Assembly (NCBI RefSeq): GCF_000003605.2
Contig: NW_003139820.1
Coordinates: forward strand, 69,046-133,045
DNA from: Saccoglossus kowalevskii
Taxonomy: Eukaryota; Hemichordata; Enteropneusta; Harrimaniidae
Length of the DNA: 64,000 bases
Reading direction: 5' to 3'
Shown here: positions 13,371 through 28,300 of the stretch, piece by piece
How positions within the stretch are numbered: position 1 is the stretch's first letter
Layout of the letters: each line of letters starts with the position of its first letter
Notes under the pieces: generated by a model
Database searches by the model: none
What the model was told of the DNA's origin: nothing
Seen by the model: only the letters and a program-made list of their open reading frames with translations
Made by a program: the position numbers and the translations under genes

Positions 13371-16300
13371 AATGTTTACAGACAATTCAGGCTATCACTT
13401 TACTACACCTTTACGTAGAAGACTTTGATGAAGGCAGTTCGAGCATTTCTTGTCACATTGTTTACAATTTTTTTGTTTATCCCGATTTACTCGTTGTACA
13501 GTTTCCTAGTACTATAGTTTTATTTATTTTTAGTTTTATCGTTATTGATAATCACGTACAATTATCAAGATTTTCGAAGTTATAAGCACATTCCAGGCAT
13601 TTTTCCCATTTTACAGAAACACTGGGCTAAGCTGTGTTTCACTCCATATAGGGATCGGGAAATGTTAGAATCATTAATACCTGTCGAACAGTACACCCTC
13701 ATTATCAGATGATAGACTCCTTGACATATGGGGTGCGTTCAAGGGTGGAGTTACCCCGACTAAAGATAATAGCTTAACTTGCAAGTTTGAATTATTCAAC
13801 AGATAGTTCCCAGTTTTTTGGGACAGCTCTGTGGGAAGCAGTTGCATTCCTGCTTAAAACAGGATTTGGCTGGGATGTAGTTCTCATATTCGGAGAGCTT
13901 ATGATAAGAGGAAAATCGGATCGGAATCGACGTTTCCAGCTGTATTTCAAGATTTCCTATGCAACGGGAGTGGGTGAATCTCAGCCTGAACTTTTGGTGA
14001 CTCTGTGGTGACATCAGTTCTCATTCGTCAAAAAAACAGCTGACTGGTGACATCTGATGGCAGCTGTAACCAAGCTGATATAGGGTACAATAATTCTACC
14101 ACTCAACTTTCTACTTTCAAACTGTCTGCTGAATAACACTTGTACTGTGAGTTGGGATTGGTAGTCAAGTTGTGTCCCACTATACAACTATTTCTGAATT
14201 ATGACGATTGAATATGAACTTTTGATAACATTTTATTGCACAGCACCCTCAGCGCTGTACCTGGGTAATCCTTGTACACACCCAGGCCACGCCCGTTCTT
14301 GTTGAACAGCGCCCTCAACTATGTACCTGGATAATCTGCGGACACACCCAGGCCACGCCCGTTCATGTCGAACAGCGCCCTCAACGATGTGTCTGGGTAA
14401 TCTGCTGACACACCCAGGCCACGCCCGATTTCGTCGAGCAGCGCCCTCAACGATGGATTGTGTCAAGTCTCAGGAACTGCACACAGAAGCTGAATGTGAT
14501 TGAACTGTGACCTGATGTGAACATTGATGCTGAACTGTTGATGTATTCCTGCGTTTGTTCGTTATTCACACCTGTGTTTTTTGATTGATTCATGATTATT
14601 GTTCATTTATTGTTGATAAGGCCAGACTTTTATTATCCCTTGTTTCGCGAACCCGGCGAATGAACAGGAGCCGAAAATGAAATAAAAAAAGCATTGGTTT
14701 TGTTAGGAACAAATTAGATGATTCTATTATTCATTGAGGGACCGATTAGCACATTTAAACTCTAACTAGCTAAGATTAGGTTTTCTTTTTTTGATATATT
14801 TTTGGAATATCCTACCTCACATATTTATATGCATATGCTAATTTTTGTACCTTTGTTTATTTTACTGAAATACATTACATTAAGTATTGTGAAGTTAAAG
14901 TGCCTGTGTGTGCTGCCTGGTTTTGTTGCCCCTGCTTCCGGTCTTGGTGTTTATATCGATGAACCACATGTATCTTTCCTGTGCAGAGCCCCAAAATTTA
15001 TCTTTCCCGTACACATTTGTCCCACTGAATCAATGATTTGTGAGGCTTTGTGAACGGAGTGTTATATTTATACCTTCATACTATTGCAGTTTATGCTTTC
15101 TGTGATGCACATATTTCGACAACATTTACGAAATCAGAGTGATGTTTTCACATGCCCTAGTGATTTATTTTGCGATGACCTTTTATCATATATTTGCAGT
15201 AATATTACACCGATGTATGTACACTAGCGTACACACTATTTTGGTGACGTAAAAATCAACTTAGTGATAACAAATATTTTATTCGCCTATTTTGTTCACA
15301 GTGTTTCATGCAAATGGCGAGTTGCCTTTAGATTTCATGGTTACAGGAAACACCAAATCACTTGGAACGTTCAGTCAGTGTGAAGCAGTCAAGGATACCC
15401 CTACTGAGTCGTCGTTTGATGCGAATTACTGTTTAGTTACTGTTGATGCATTAATACTACCAGTAAGGAAAGTTTTCTTACATTTAAGCGTATGTACCAC
15501 ACATTTAACAACATAATATGTTTCCAACAAATCCTGCCCTCTATGAATGAATGAATGAATGGCTTTCGTGGCGTTAAAATATGTAATCAGAGTATACAAC
15601 GCTGTTAAGATAGATATCAATGCAAGTTTTATTAACGAGCGACAGAGTAAACCAATATCGACACTGTAAAAACCGACCCTTACATCTACGCATTACTCAA
15701 ATGAACAACGGGCTAATTAAAAAAACTGACAAATAAAAATCATATTTAACTATGAAAAGAAACATGCCTTGTAAACGTTTGTAAAATTAAAGGTTAAAAA
15801 CATTAAAATAATGTTGTATGAATAATTTCGTAATTAAGATTACAAAGTAGAAAAGTAAGTATGTAGTGAAAATATTAGCCACAAACTTTTTTTAAATGTT
15901 ATCATATACAATTTTACTTTCTTTCAATGCACTAAACCATATTTTTTAACTAAATAAACCTCTCTTAGTCGTTTACATTAGGATACTGTGTTCCAAAGTC
16001 ATGTGGAAACGAAGATGTTGTCACAATAGTGGAAACCGGTAAGTATGATTTATTTTATGATAATGAGATAATGACGTGTTTTGTGTTTGCATGTTAAAAG
16101 TAAATAATTTTTTGATTTTCAGTGACCAGTATTCTTCCTCCCCATCTACGGATGAGTTCGACGTCTACGTGTAACAAGGATTATGATCTGGATGCTGGTG
16201 CCATAGCAACAATGTAAGTACAGAACTCAATTGAAAAGTATGTGACTAAAATAATCACTGTCATTATTATTCAGATGTAATAATAACCACATCTTCAAAT

Positions 16301-19300
16301 AAAAACTCGCATAGTCAGAAAGTGAATATCCAAATGCCTTTCGTGGGCATTTAGACACACAGCAAACGGACAACAACATGGTAGAAAAGGAAAGACTTTG
16401 GTAATAGTACTGCATCTTTATTTAAACCACAGTTAGAAAATCTGTAATCTAATAACTTTGGCCTAATTACAATGATACTCACATGGCAAGCTTCGAATGG
16501 GTACGTTTTCTTCTGGTCGATGTTGTACGTGACTAAACGACAATTGACAGTAAAGCGGGCATGCCATCGGATAAATCATTTTACTAATAGCTGGTAGTTG
16601 TCTAGTAGGATTACTGGCTGTTATTCATTTATTCATTTATTCCAGATGTTTCTGTGTCATATTTGGTGCCTTGGTTGTCATCGGTACAATATATGATATA
16701 TACATTAAAATCAGTCGACCTACTCACAAAAAGGTTTCAGTAAACAGTAACGCTGACGGCAGAGCCACACATAAAGGTACTTTAACATACAGTATTTTTT
16801 TAAATGTCATGACTAAGCTCAAAACCAATAATAGGACCATTTTGATGCTGCATGATATATCAGACAGGTGTCCATAGACTTCATTTGAATAATCTGTGAC
16901 CATGGTTTCGTAAATAGCGTCCTCTGCTATAAAGAAACTGGTCACAGCTATAGAGAGCCAAAAAAAAACATTACGAGAGGCGTATTATTGAAAACAATGT
17001 CTGTGTCAAGAGGTCTATATATATATATATTTGTATTAAATCTGCAATAATTCATGCAAAGCGAATGGGAATGCCAAACAGTGATTCGTATAACTTAAAC
17101 TATATAAGATCACACTTGTTGTGGGTTCTTTTCACGGGCCATAAAGGCATTGGAAATCATTAAGATGGTTATCGTTACAAGACGACAATGATCTCAGGCC
17201 AATAACAATTGGACATCTAAGAACCATAGAGAATTTATAAATAAGGGAACGAACACGTTCATCATACACGCACAGCACTAAATGACACCAAATTTGAATT
17301 AACTGCAATGTGCGTACGCACACTTTAATACAAGAGCAAAAGTTTGACAGTAAATACACAAATAGCTTCACAAAATCGGCTAATTAAATATTACTGCATT
17401 GCCTAAATATTTTAGACGGTTCTGATAAACGTAACCGCGGTCGAAATATGCAGGTAAGGCAAGGGGAAACTGAAACCTGGCTGTTTGTGCGTGTAACGAT
17501 GTCGAACTGCAGCAACAAACGTGCGACAAACTCAGACGGCTTGGTTTCCAGGGGTGGCTCACATCACGAGGACGCTGTACAGTACTATAGCTGACACAGG
17601 ACGACCAGAGAGTGAATTCTCAATCCGGAGTTCAATGGTGACGTTATCTGTGTTATACCGTACTTCTGGTGGATCGTCCAACACGCCAGCCAAGGCACGC
17701 TTTCTTGTTCAATTTATTGTGCACCCTATGTAAATCAAGATGACACCCCTTTGTTTACACTGCTCATTTCTAATTGGTCGAAACCAGAAGAATTGCGAGA
17801 AACTACCACATCAGGTGCGACAGGAATGTTATGCAAACTGACAGAAATGCAAAACCGAGTTTGTTGACCCGGCTAACCAAATTCACCAAAGTTTATTGAC
17901 CTCAAATTCATTCTGACTCTCGGGAATCAAGTCTTCGGTACCATAGTATTTGGAGACAAATCTCACCCCAGGTAAATTCTTTGTCGTCCAATCAGGCTGC
18001 TCCCCTTGCGAAGAATGTAACAATTCGTGCATGCAATATATGTATTAAGTATTTCTTTATTTCTCCACCTATAACAAGTCACAAAGTATTCCCCTTTCTA
18101 TGTAAATCATGTATGCATTTAAAAGCTTATAAGCCTAACAGGGAGGGCGTAATACTTGGAAATAAATTAAACTTTGGATTCCTGACACATACGTAAACTC
18201 TATAATTAATGTACAATGCCAGCTGCTACTGCCAGCGATATACATTAGTAGTGTTACTCATGCAACAAACCCCACGCTTTATTATGACAGTGTCTCGCAC
18301 AATAATAACAAACCAACACAACAATATTTTTTTTACCTATATGACACTCTTTGATCTGACTAATTTTAAGCTGTCTGTTTACTTCCTGTGCTCTCTTTCT
18401 CTTTGTCAATGCAGNNNNNNNNNNNNNNNNNNNNNNNNNNNNNNNNNNNNNNNNNNNNNNNNNNTACCTGACAGTCTGATACATATAATTTGTATTATGT
18501 ATCATATATGAATGTCGACGTCTGCACAATGACTGATTACTCACGTTCTCGAATAGTGTTATATTATCGAAACATAACAGCTACATTTTCAAAACACTAG
18601 ACATTTAATAATAACTACTATCAGCACGAACGCAATCAGTAAAAATTGCAAGTTTGATTCAAAACTTATCAACATTACTGTACTATCCAATCATTGTGTT
18701 TCACCCAATTTTTAATCCAGAGGTATGAATCCTACTCAACCCTATAATAGGGCACCTCATTGTATATTTCTTCAGTTGCAAAAGTTTTTTTTCAGTTTGT
18801 TGTAACATTGTAATAATAAACAGTGTATTAATTAGATGTACATTGCGCTGCCTTTATTAGGCTGTACAATCAAATGCATGTAGCTTGAACCTGATTGAAT
18901 GTGAGCGAATATATTCCACAAGCTATTCTATTGAAAACAATTTATTTGAGTATATCTAAGTGTAGCAGAGTATCACCAATCTGATGTGGTACCCGCATAC
19001 ACGTATGACATGACAATTGCATTCAATTGTCTATGTCAATACGTGTTAACTTTCCCATGCTTATTACTTTAATGTTCACATTCCTACACCTATATGTAAT
19101 ATCTAATGTATTGTTTAAAGCCTAGACCATATTAACACTTTTATACACGCCGTGTCAAACGTCACCATGACTGTCTAGCACTCCTTATTTGGCATGTTAG
19201 TAAGTTCTAACCAATCACGTTGACTTGTGCTAGGCGTCGTAGTGACGTCACGATATCACGTGGTTTCACTTATAAATAGGGGGACTGATGAGAGCGGAGC

Positions 19301-22300
19301 TTATACGGGAGCGGAGGTTATACGGGGGCGGAGGTTATACGGGAGGTTATACGGGAGGTCTGTCTGTAAAGCCATCGCCTGGAAACCAAGTTTACACTTC
19401 ACTGTATTATCACTGTATCTGATGTCTCCACGAATAAATATCCTGATTGTATCACCACTACCCTCAACAGTTCAAAATATAAGTCTGTTACAAGAGGGCA
19501 TTGCTTTGCTTTATATTGGCTGGGTACTGTATAGTGTGAGGGTTGACTGCGTTGCAATATCAAGAACTATTAGCTTTTATAATTGTTTACCCTGTCTGGT
19601 TGGACTGGTACGATTTGTAGAGATATGTGTGTTGTTTCCAATAATGTGTTTTCAATGGGAGAGCTAGCTTATACAAAATTGTCCAGCCATGCATGCGGGC
19701 AGGTAATTACTTGAAAATATGTTTTTCAGAATAATCAGAATTCATAATAAAGTATCGTTCAAGTTATTCGTGTATTTTTGATGTCGTCGAATGTATCAAT
19801 CTGCTGTGTACTAGAACGATATATGCAAATACCTTAATTAGCATGATTATGTATAAATATCATCGGGATGGACTTTCAAAAACCACTATATAACTATTCA
19901 TCTTCTGGTGTGCTTTTCATAAGGGTATACCCATCAGTTCATCTTGGCGTGTTCGTTCTTGGAAAATGGTCGCAAGATTCTGTCAGCCAGAATAACCACT
20001 CCATATCTGCTGTGTTTGAACGGAATACGTGTACTTAGTTTTTCATGGGTGTTCATTGGTCACGTGTTTTCAGGACTGGTTCTTGTTACCGGTACGTATG
20101 AATTTATGTTTAGTTTTTTTCTGTTTTGTTTTTCTATTACTATGCTGTTTAGCTGAATTATTAATCAAAGAAGAGACAAACAACACTTTGAAAGAGAAAA
20201 AAAGTTGTTGTTTTTTGCTTCATCTATACATCAAAAGATAATATCAGCATGTGTAATGTGTAATGTTGGCAATATAACGCAAAATTTGGTAACCGATTCC
20301 AAAAAGTCATAATACAATGTACTGCTCTATTACTTATACTGATCCAAATTAATCAAACAATTGATAAATTGATATTTAATAGATATTTCTATTTTGTTTT
20401 CAAGAAAATTATTAGGAATCACTGTTTTGTATACGCGTTGGCAACAAATATCATATATGAAAAATAAGCGTTGTGGTTTTATCGATGTAAAATTTAATAG
20501 ATCAGTATTTAATCTTTAGTACATAAATCAACAAAAAATTAAATTAATGATAACAAATTTCAATATAAAAGAAAGCCACGTTTGTTTGGAGAACGTACAC
20601 ATCCCATCAAACAAATACTGTTTTGTTTCCAAACTAAATTTTCTGATCTACAATATTCGATTGTTCCTTTAATGGCCAAGACATCTGAGTTTAGTGACAA
20701 CTATTCTCAGTAGCTGCATTCAACGCGCCTGATCAAAGTTAGCGGGCCAAGACATCTGAGTTTAGTGACAACTATTCTCAGTAGCTGCATACAACGCGCC
20801 TGATCAAAGTTAGCGACACGATATTGTGCATAGGGCGAGATCTTCTCATCATCCCTAGTGCCGAAGGCGCGAATGGTCGCGCCGAAGGTCAAACTTTACA
20901 AGGGGGTTCCGGGGCATGCTTCCCCGGAAATTTTGGAATCTAGACTCTCTGAATTTTGCTGACATACATAACATAACATAATACAAAGTGTTTCAAATTG
21001 ATTTGGGGGAGAGGCGATGACCCCAAAAATGTGTTTTCGGTAGGGCGACCGCAATATAACACATCATATCACCAAAATGTGTGAAATATTGCTTGACCAG
21101 TATATTAAACTACAAAGCATTCCACAAATGTCAGGAGTATAATTTCTACTCTTCAATCTTGACTGAGAATCTGAAACCAGAAATATTTGCTCATAAATAA
21201 TGCATTTTTTTCCGGGAAAAAATATTTGTATTCAGCATTTTGTTTTTATAACAAAAACACTTCACATATAAGTTCAGATCCTGACCATTTTTTACTATAA
21301 CCATAATAAGCCAGTTCGATTATACTACGTGAGTCTATTTTGTTACATATTCATCTTTATAGTAACAACTTCGATCTTTTTCCGTCATGCAATACGCGAA
21401 ACATAGAGAAAAAGTTTCAAATATGGCGCAGTTATTATATTCTGCGAAGTTGAATGATCTTCGATTTTTATTTTTATACAGAGAATTTCAAGTATTTTCT
21501 CAACTGTTTCAAAGGATTTTGGTATCAAGCGATATGGAATGCAACGTATTCTGTGGACTCCTTCTTTTATTTAAGGTTGGTAAATTGTGTATCTTTATAT
21601 CGAATCAGATGTAGAAAACGGGTCTGCATGATGAATAATATATAATATAAAGATTTGGCATTCGTGCTAACAAATAAAAATGGATTAAGCACACACGTAA
21701 GACAGACGCGCCAATTGTTGTAATACGTCAACGAATCAATTGCGGCAAATAAACCGTGGTTTACGACAATGAAATCAAGGCAATGTCTTCATGGCAACCA
21801 GATCCAGTCGATTGGTCTCGAGGGCAACCCCTTTCAAAGGTTGTCTGACAATTATTCACGACTTTTGGGGATTTAGCAATAGTGTGAAAAATTTTCTTAG
21901 ACATTCGTCGAGTTATCCTACTTGAAAGGCGGTGGTCGTCGCGCATTGCGTGCTTGAATTTCGTGTATAAAAAATGTATTTAACACATGTTGTATACGCT
22001 ATGTATGTATAGCCTTCTCGTCAATTTGTGAACATTTTCACCTTATAACGTGTGTAACTGTGTGATATTTTCTGTTTGCAGTGGTTTGTTAGTGACATAC
22101 CTATCAATGAAACAGTTGGCAAGAAACAATGGTAAAATGAACTGGCTTGTGTATTACATTCATCGATATTGGAGAATAACATGGGTGTTGTTGTTTGTAA
22201 TGTTGTTTTATACATACCTTACTCTACACATATTTGACGGGCCGATGTATCAATTGACATATGAAGGAGTGGCTGAGAGCTGCAAGGAGTATTGGTGGAC

Positions 22301-25300
22301 GAATATTCTGTATATAAACAACTTGTATCCGTTTCCCGGCGTTATCGGTCCTGTAAGTATAACGTATATTTAGTAATGACAGTTGCAGTCGCAGCAACAT
22401 AATAAAATATTGTTAAAATATTGAATATATTAAATTATTATCCTACCCTGACTTCGTAGCAAGAGAAAATGTTTATTATTTAAAATAAATCGTAGTAAAG
22501 TAAAAAAAAGTTTACTGACAAGGCTAATTGACATGCCGTGTAACTTCACTATGAACATTCAGTACATAAAATACATTGTCAAGTTGAAATAATTATTCTG
22601 CAACATCATATTTCTAACGTTACAACGAATCCTAATGTAAAATCGCGCTCAGCAGCCTAACATTAGAAACAATAACTGTTGTTAATTCTTCAAATGGCAA
22701 CGATGTGATCTAATATAGAGTAGTTATGACGTGATACAGCACAAATCAAATATACATATCACTAAGTTTGACGTCGCGAATTATTATTCAGACTTCTATT
22801 TTTAAAATGTCTATGTTCTGTTCTGTTCTGGGGTGACTTTTCCACGTGACATATATAAATACATACTTGACCAAGTCTGCAGGCCCTGGCTGTAAAAGAT
22901 ACATTGACCGCAAAATGTGGTAAGGTCTCGCTAGTCCCATGGGAAACATTTGTGCAAATTACTATGACACTGACTATGTTTCACAGGTAGTCCAATCCTA
23001 TATTTTAATCCAAGTTTAAAGAATTAAAAATGCAACAAAACATTTGTTTGTGTAGCTTCGGGTTAGTAAAGTGGATGATAGAGTTATATTAAATTTAATA
23101 TAAATGGAACCATATCTTACCTCTTTACTAAGCAACGCAACCTTAAGTTAAATTTAATTACATTAATATAAATTATGATTGATATAAAAGTAATGGTCAT
23201 CACTTGGTCCAGTTGATAGTTCGGTTGCCAAACCCCAGTTTCTATACCTCTGAGGTCTGCACTTAAGAATATGGATGATGCCACTCTGTCAACCTTAGGC
23301 ATTCCGCACAATATGCAAATTAAGGTGGCTATTATTTTGTTTTGTCAATATCTCATTAACTACACATGGTATCAAAATAATGTGGGTGTTTATCCCCATG
23401 TTTTACGGGGTAAAGGAATATTTCAAGCCATAATCAGTAAAGTTTACACAACTATTGTGTGCTGAATAGGCATGCAATATGCAAATTGGGGCAGTCATTA
23501 CGGAAAATCTTGTTTGTGTCAATATCCCATTAACTACACATAGAATCAAAACAATTCTGGTCTCTATCTTCCTGTGCTTTCTGGATCAAGTCCTGACATG
23601 TCAGATCTATGACCTGTATTTTATTCAAGGTTACTGTACGGACAATCTTCAGAGGTGGCAATGGAGTATGTAACTGCAGTCTGTGCATTCGGCTCGCTTC
23701 ATCGCCAGCTCAAACTGCGCGTTCCTTTTTTAATGCTAAAGTCGAAGTAGTAATCAAAGACCAGGTATGTGTCTTGGTTGGTAACTCTTTTCATCACTTT
23801 CCTCGTGAAGACGTTGACAAAATCTGCTACAGTTCCTTGATTAGACCAGTTTATAACGCAATGATCAGCACCGCCATCCAATATTTCTACCTCTGATTTC
23901 TCAACCAAGCGCTGTGACACAGTCACCTGCAGCTTCTTCTTCAGTGCGGATTTCGTAGTTGCGATTCTCATATTGCCCTAATCATCAAACATGGTGGTTC
24001 ATGCACAAGAATAGTTTTTATATTAATGCCTCGAGACTGTTGCAACCCTAGTACCTGAGAGTAGATTGGATTTGTGTCATTCACTTTACTGTTCCCAACC
24101 TTTACTGCTTTCCTCTTCACTGCCATGGTCACCACAAGCTTGGACAAGGACTCATTAAATCCGCCAGGCCAGCTCTTTTCAAATGACAAGTTGACCACTC
24201 CCAATATCCACTGCATCATGTGCGTTCAATCGTTTTAGGTGCAATCTGTCCAGTAACGACATTGATCAAACCAGCAGTTATGTGTGATGGCTTATCGTCT
24301 TTACAAGTCGTCATCTCTTTCTTTCCACTGTCATCCGACATATCCGCAATATCCTGAACAATCATGCTGCAAAAGTGCATACTGTATGCCCATCGTTTCA
24401 GAGTTTCAGGCTGCAGAGTTATGCCTATGATTCCATTTGGACTATGCTCATAATGCATGAAGGTCGTCTCCAACCATATGTCAGACTAGATCCCATTGTG
24501 GAGTCCCGGCTTGTGGCGCATGGCGTGTACTGCAGGTGATAGTTGCTTCTGCGTTATCATCAGGTAGTACAACCTGTATCTCGCGTAGTTTAAATGAGCA
24601 GAAGCAAAACAGTATGGCATCATTTGTGATGGAGTGGCTAGTCAGCCTATTGTTCTGTCCGCACAGAGACCATCATGATGAAGTAAGGTTTTATCATGTT
24701 CTGAACCCACAGGCGATTTGTTATGCTTCTTAAGGAGAGAATTTCAAACGCTTTAAGCATTTCCACATGACTTTCACATCCTTCCAGGTGTGGACGCAAC
24801 AGTTCTTTGGTCACTAACCGAAGAAAGATTTTCAGTAATGGCAAATTTTAAGTAATGGGGCCTTGATATGCCTGATAAATCTCTCCGTTTTTGAAAAAAA
24901 TCACAATACACCCCCTCTGTCACCCTCCCCCGCACAGGCATGTTGTGTAACTAGGTACAGGAAGATTGTTGGATAGGTAATCAGACACGAAAACAAACAT
25001 ATGGCAGAAACATTATTCACCTACCACTAGCTATCATACATAAGTTCTGTTTCTTTTTGACAACAAACCACAGCTTATTTGCATGCAAAACAAGTGGAGA
25101 AAGGCCAAGCGGTAATACACACACATAGTGAAGAGTAACCCAAATTGGTGGACTGATTTTTCCTTATAAGCCTTCTGATTAATACCCATACTGTAAACCA
25201 CTTCTCAAAATAACCACCCTCAAGTGCGTTAGAATAGGTCTGGTTTAATCAACAAACGGTGAAACTACAGAACGAAAGTGTGAAAAGTACACTGTCATCA

Positions 25301-28300
25301 AACATGGCGACCTGCATATATTTGTACAGCGTTTAATGTGAGCAATTGAAATACATCGAAAACGACAGTAAATTCGATATATATTCGAAAATAACGAGTC
25401 CTAGAGATGGTTGAAACATCAAATAAACATCGAGAATGAAATTAAACTTACATCGCGGAATCTACAATGCGTTTTGACAGGTTGACAAAAATGTGTTGAA
25501 ATCTGCTTGTCGTCTGAAACTTTCCTAAACCTCTGACCCTAGCTAAAACAAAAGAACTGGGGGCGCTTTCACAAAATCGAGAAACTAGTGTACAGCACAC
25601 TCCCCGCCTAAAAACAAGCGAAATGCTAAGCTTATACTATACTATGCTATTATAACTCTAACTTATCTACAATATCTACTAATCACTATTGACCACTTTA
25701 ACACTTTCAATCAGAATAAGTTCAGTGATGAGTCTCTGGTAAATGTGCTGGACATTGTCTCTGAGAACCATTACATCGGTTTTCCTGACCTTGTCGTCTT
25801 TACTATAATATACTTTCACCATGCGAGCGAGTGGCCAGTTGTTGCGGTGTTGTTGCAGTGTTATTCTTTGTCTTGCAGCAGAACAACATCTCCTTCTTCG
25901 ATATTCGCAGTGATTTTGTTCCACTTGCATCTGGGCTGGTAGACTTTGCAAGTATTCGTTCTTCCAGCGAATCCAGAACTGGTCAACCGAATATTGCACA
26001 CGACACCAGCGTTTTCTGCTGTATAGGTCATGCTGAGTGAATACTCCAGGTGGTGGGGGGCACCGATTGGGTATTCATGGCTAGCGGCATATTAGGACTA
26101 AGTGCTTGTGGGTCGTTACCATCAGCTGGTATTAAATTTATAGGCCTAGAATTGACTATTGCACAGACCTCAGCCATCAATGTTGTCAATAGATCATGTG
26201 TGAATTGTGGCTTGCCGAGTTGGACATACATGGCTTCCAAAACTCGCCTGACTGAGGATTTGTCTTTCCCGTATGCCTGAAGCTTGTGGTGGGTTGAAGG
26301 CCCACTCACAGGTATGATTTGTTAAGAACTTCCCTTCCGGTTTTGAGTTCATTCTTAGCGCCAATTAAAATTAGTGCCTTGGACACATCTGAGTTTCTTG
26401 ACTGGACCGCGTATAGCTATGAACTGACAAAGGGAATTGATAAATGCTGATGTGTCCATAGAGTCGATGACTTCAATGTATATAGCGGTAGTGTAAAGAC
26501 ACACATTATTACATCTCATCGTCTTTCTGGTTGCTACACTGCATGGTCCAAAAACATCCATACCAACATTTGTGAATGGCGGAGTGTTCTCCACTCTGTC
26601 TGCTGGGAGATCAGCTTTTAACTGGGTTATCGGTTTTGCTCTTAGTCTTCTGCAGGTTTTGCACTGATGAAGTATGCTTCTCACCAAGTTGTGTAAGCCA
26701 TGTATCCAGTAGCCCTTGGTGAGGTGTGGTGACGGCCTTGTGCTGTACCTCTTTGTGTACATGTTCAATGATTAGCTTAGAAATATGGTTGTTCTTTGGA
26801 AGTACAATTGGATGGCGGCCAAAAAGTTGAATGTCTGCATGACGTAGTCTTCCACCAACACGCATGAGTCCTTCCTCATCCAAAAAGTGGTATAACCGGT
26901 AAAGGGGACTTTTCTTTGGCAGTTTACCATTACCATTCTCTGACTTTCTGGTTGACAGAATCTTCAATTTCTCTGAAAAGGTTTCTTGCTGGACAGCATG
27001 CAGTATAGTTATTTCTGCACATGCTAATGTATCTATATTGAGTGGTATAATGTCATTGTGTTTACAATGTAGTATTCTAGTTATAATCTGTGCCACTGCA
27101 CCATTGACACCAGCCCAAGATGTGAATTTTTGGAATCTCTCTGATCCAAGGTGGTTGGTTTTGTGTGGTGTTTCATCTTTTTGCTGATTGATGTTTTAAG
27201 CTAATAATAGATAGATAGATAGATAGATAACAAGGACAATTGCACTGTCTGTATGAAATGTGACACTGATGAATGATACACCGACTTCATCACTGTGATT
27301 AACCAAGTATGCGACTGCGCCTATTGCTTTATCACTGGCATCAGAAAAGATATGACACTCTCTGTTCTCGGACTGTCCAAAAGCGATTGGACAGTAACCA
27401 CGTTATATGTGAATATTTTCGACGTGTGAAAGACTGTTGCACCAATGAGTCCAATAGTGATGATACTCTTCGGAAAGTGGGTCATCCCATCCAGCTCAGC
27501 TTGACTAATGTTCTCTGTCTGTGTCAGTCTGCGTAAAATGTGTTTTCCCTCTATCGTCACTGGAAACAATATTCTCATTAGATCATCTATTGAATTCACT
27601 GTTGCTAGTACTCCCCGCTGTGAGAAAGGTTTTTCCCATATGCTGACTTTGAATGTGAAGGTGTCTGCTTGCAGTGACCACAGTGACTGCAGTTGCAGTA
27701 TCTGGTTGAGAGGTCAGTCCATAATCGACGTAGAAACCAGAATCTATGAATTCTTTAACATCTGCTCCAGATGAGCTTGGTTTTCCTCTGTGATCATCCT
27801 CAAATCGAATGTGGCAATGGCAGGTTAGGACACACTGCTGAGTAGTTGTACATTCATGCAATACTCGATTACTGGTTTCTATTTGTCATTGTTTTTGAGT
27901 CAGAAGAAACGTAGATAGTATTTATGTTCTCTGTTAACATGGAAGCTGTGAAACATTTGTTCTATGTCTCCCATTACGGCAACAGACTCACATCGAAATC
28001 ATATCAGGACCCTGAGGCGACTGTTCATTTGGTCAGGTCCCTGCAATAGTGCTTCATTGAGCGATACTTCTTTATGTTTTGCGCTAGAGTCAAATACAAC
28101 TCGTATCTGTGGGTTTTTTGGGTGATATATCGCAAAGTGCGGTAGATACCATACGTTGTTGGTGTCAATCTCAGTTGTAGGTACTGGACTAGCATGATGA
28201 CGATCGATAGTTTCCCCCATGAACTCTAAATATTGTTTCCTCTTCTCTGGTTTGCGACGGAACTGATTTAACAAATTGTCAAATCGATTGCTTGCTGACT

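Noticed and set aside
14241-14460. Regularly spaced repeats, CRISPR-like at first sight
   Set aside because: The units are contiguous without unique spacers, and the sequence is animal nuclear DNA.
14233-14503. Overlapping open frames on both strands with 22-residue repeats
   Set aside because: A consequence of the 66-bp minisatellite; there is no start context, splice support or similarity.
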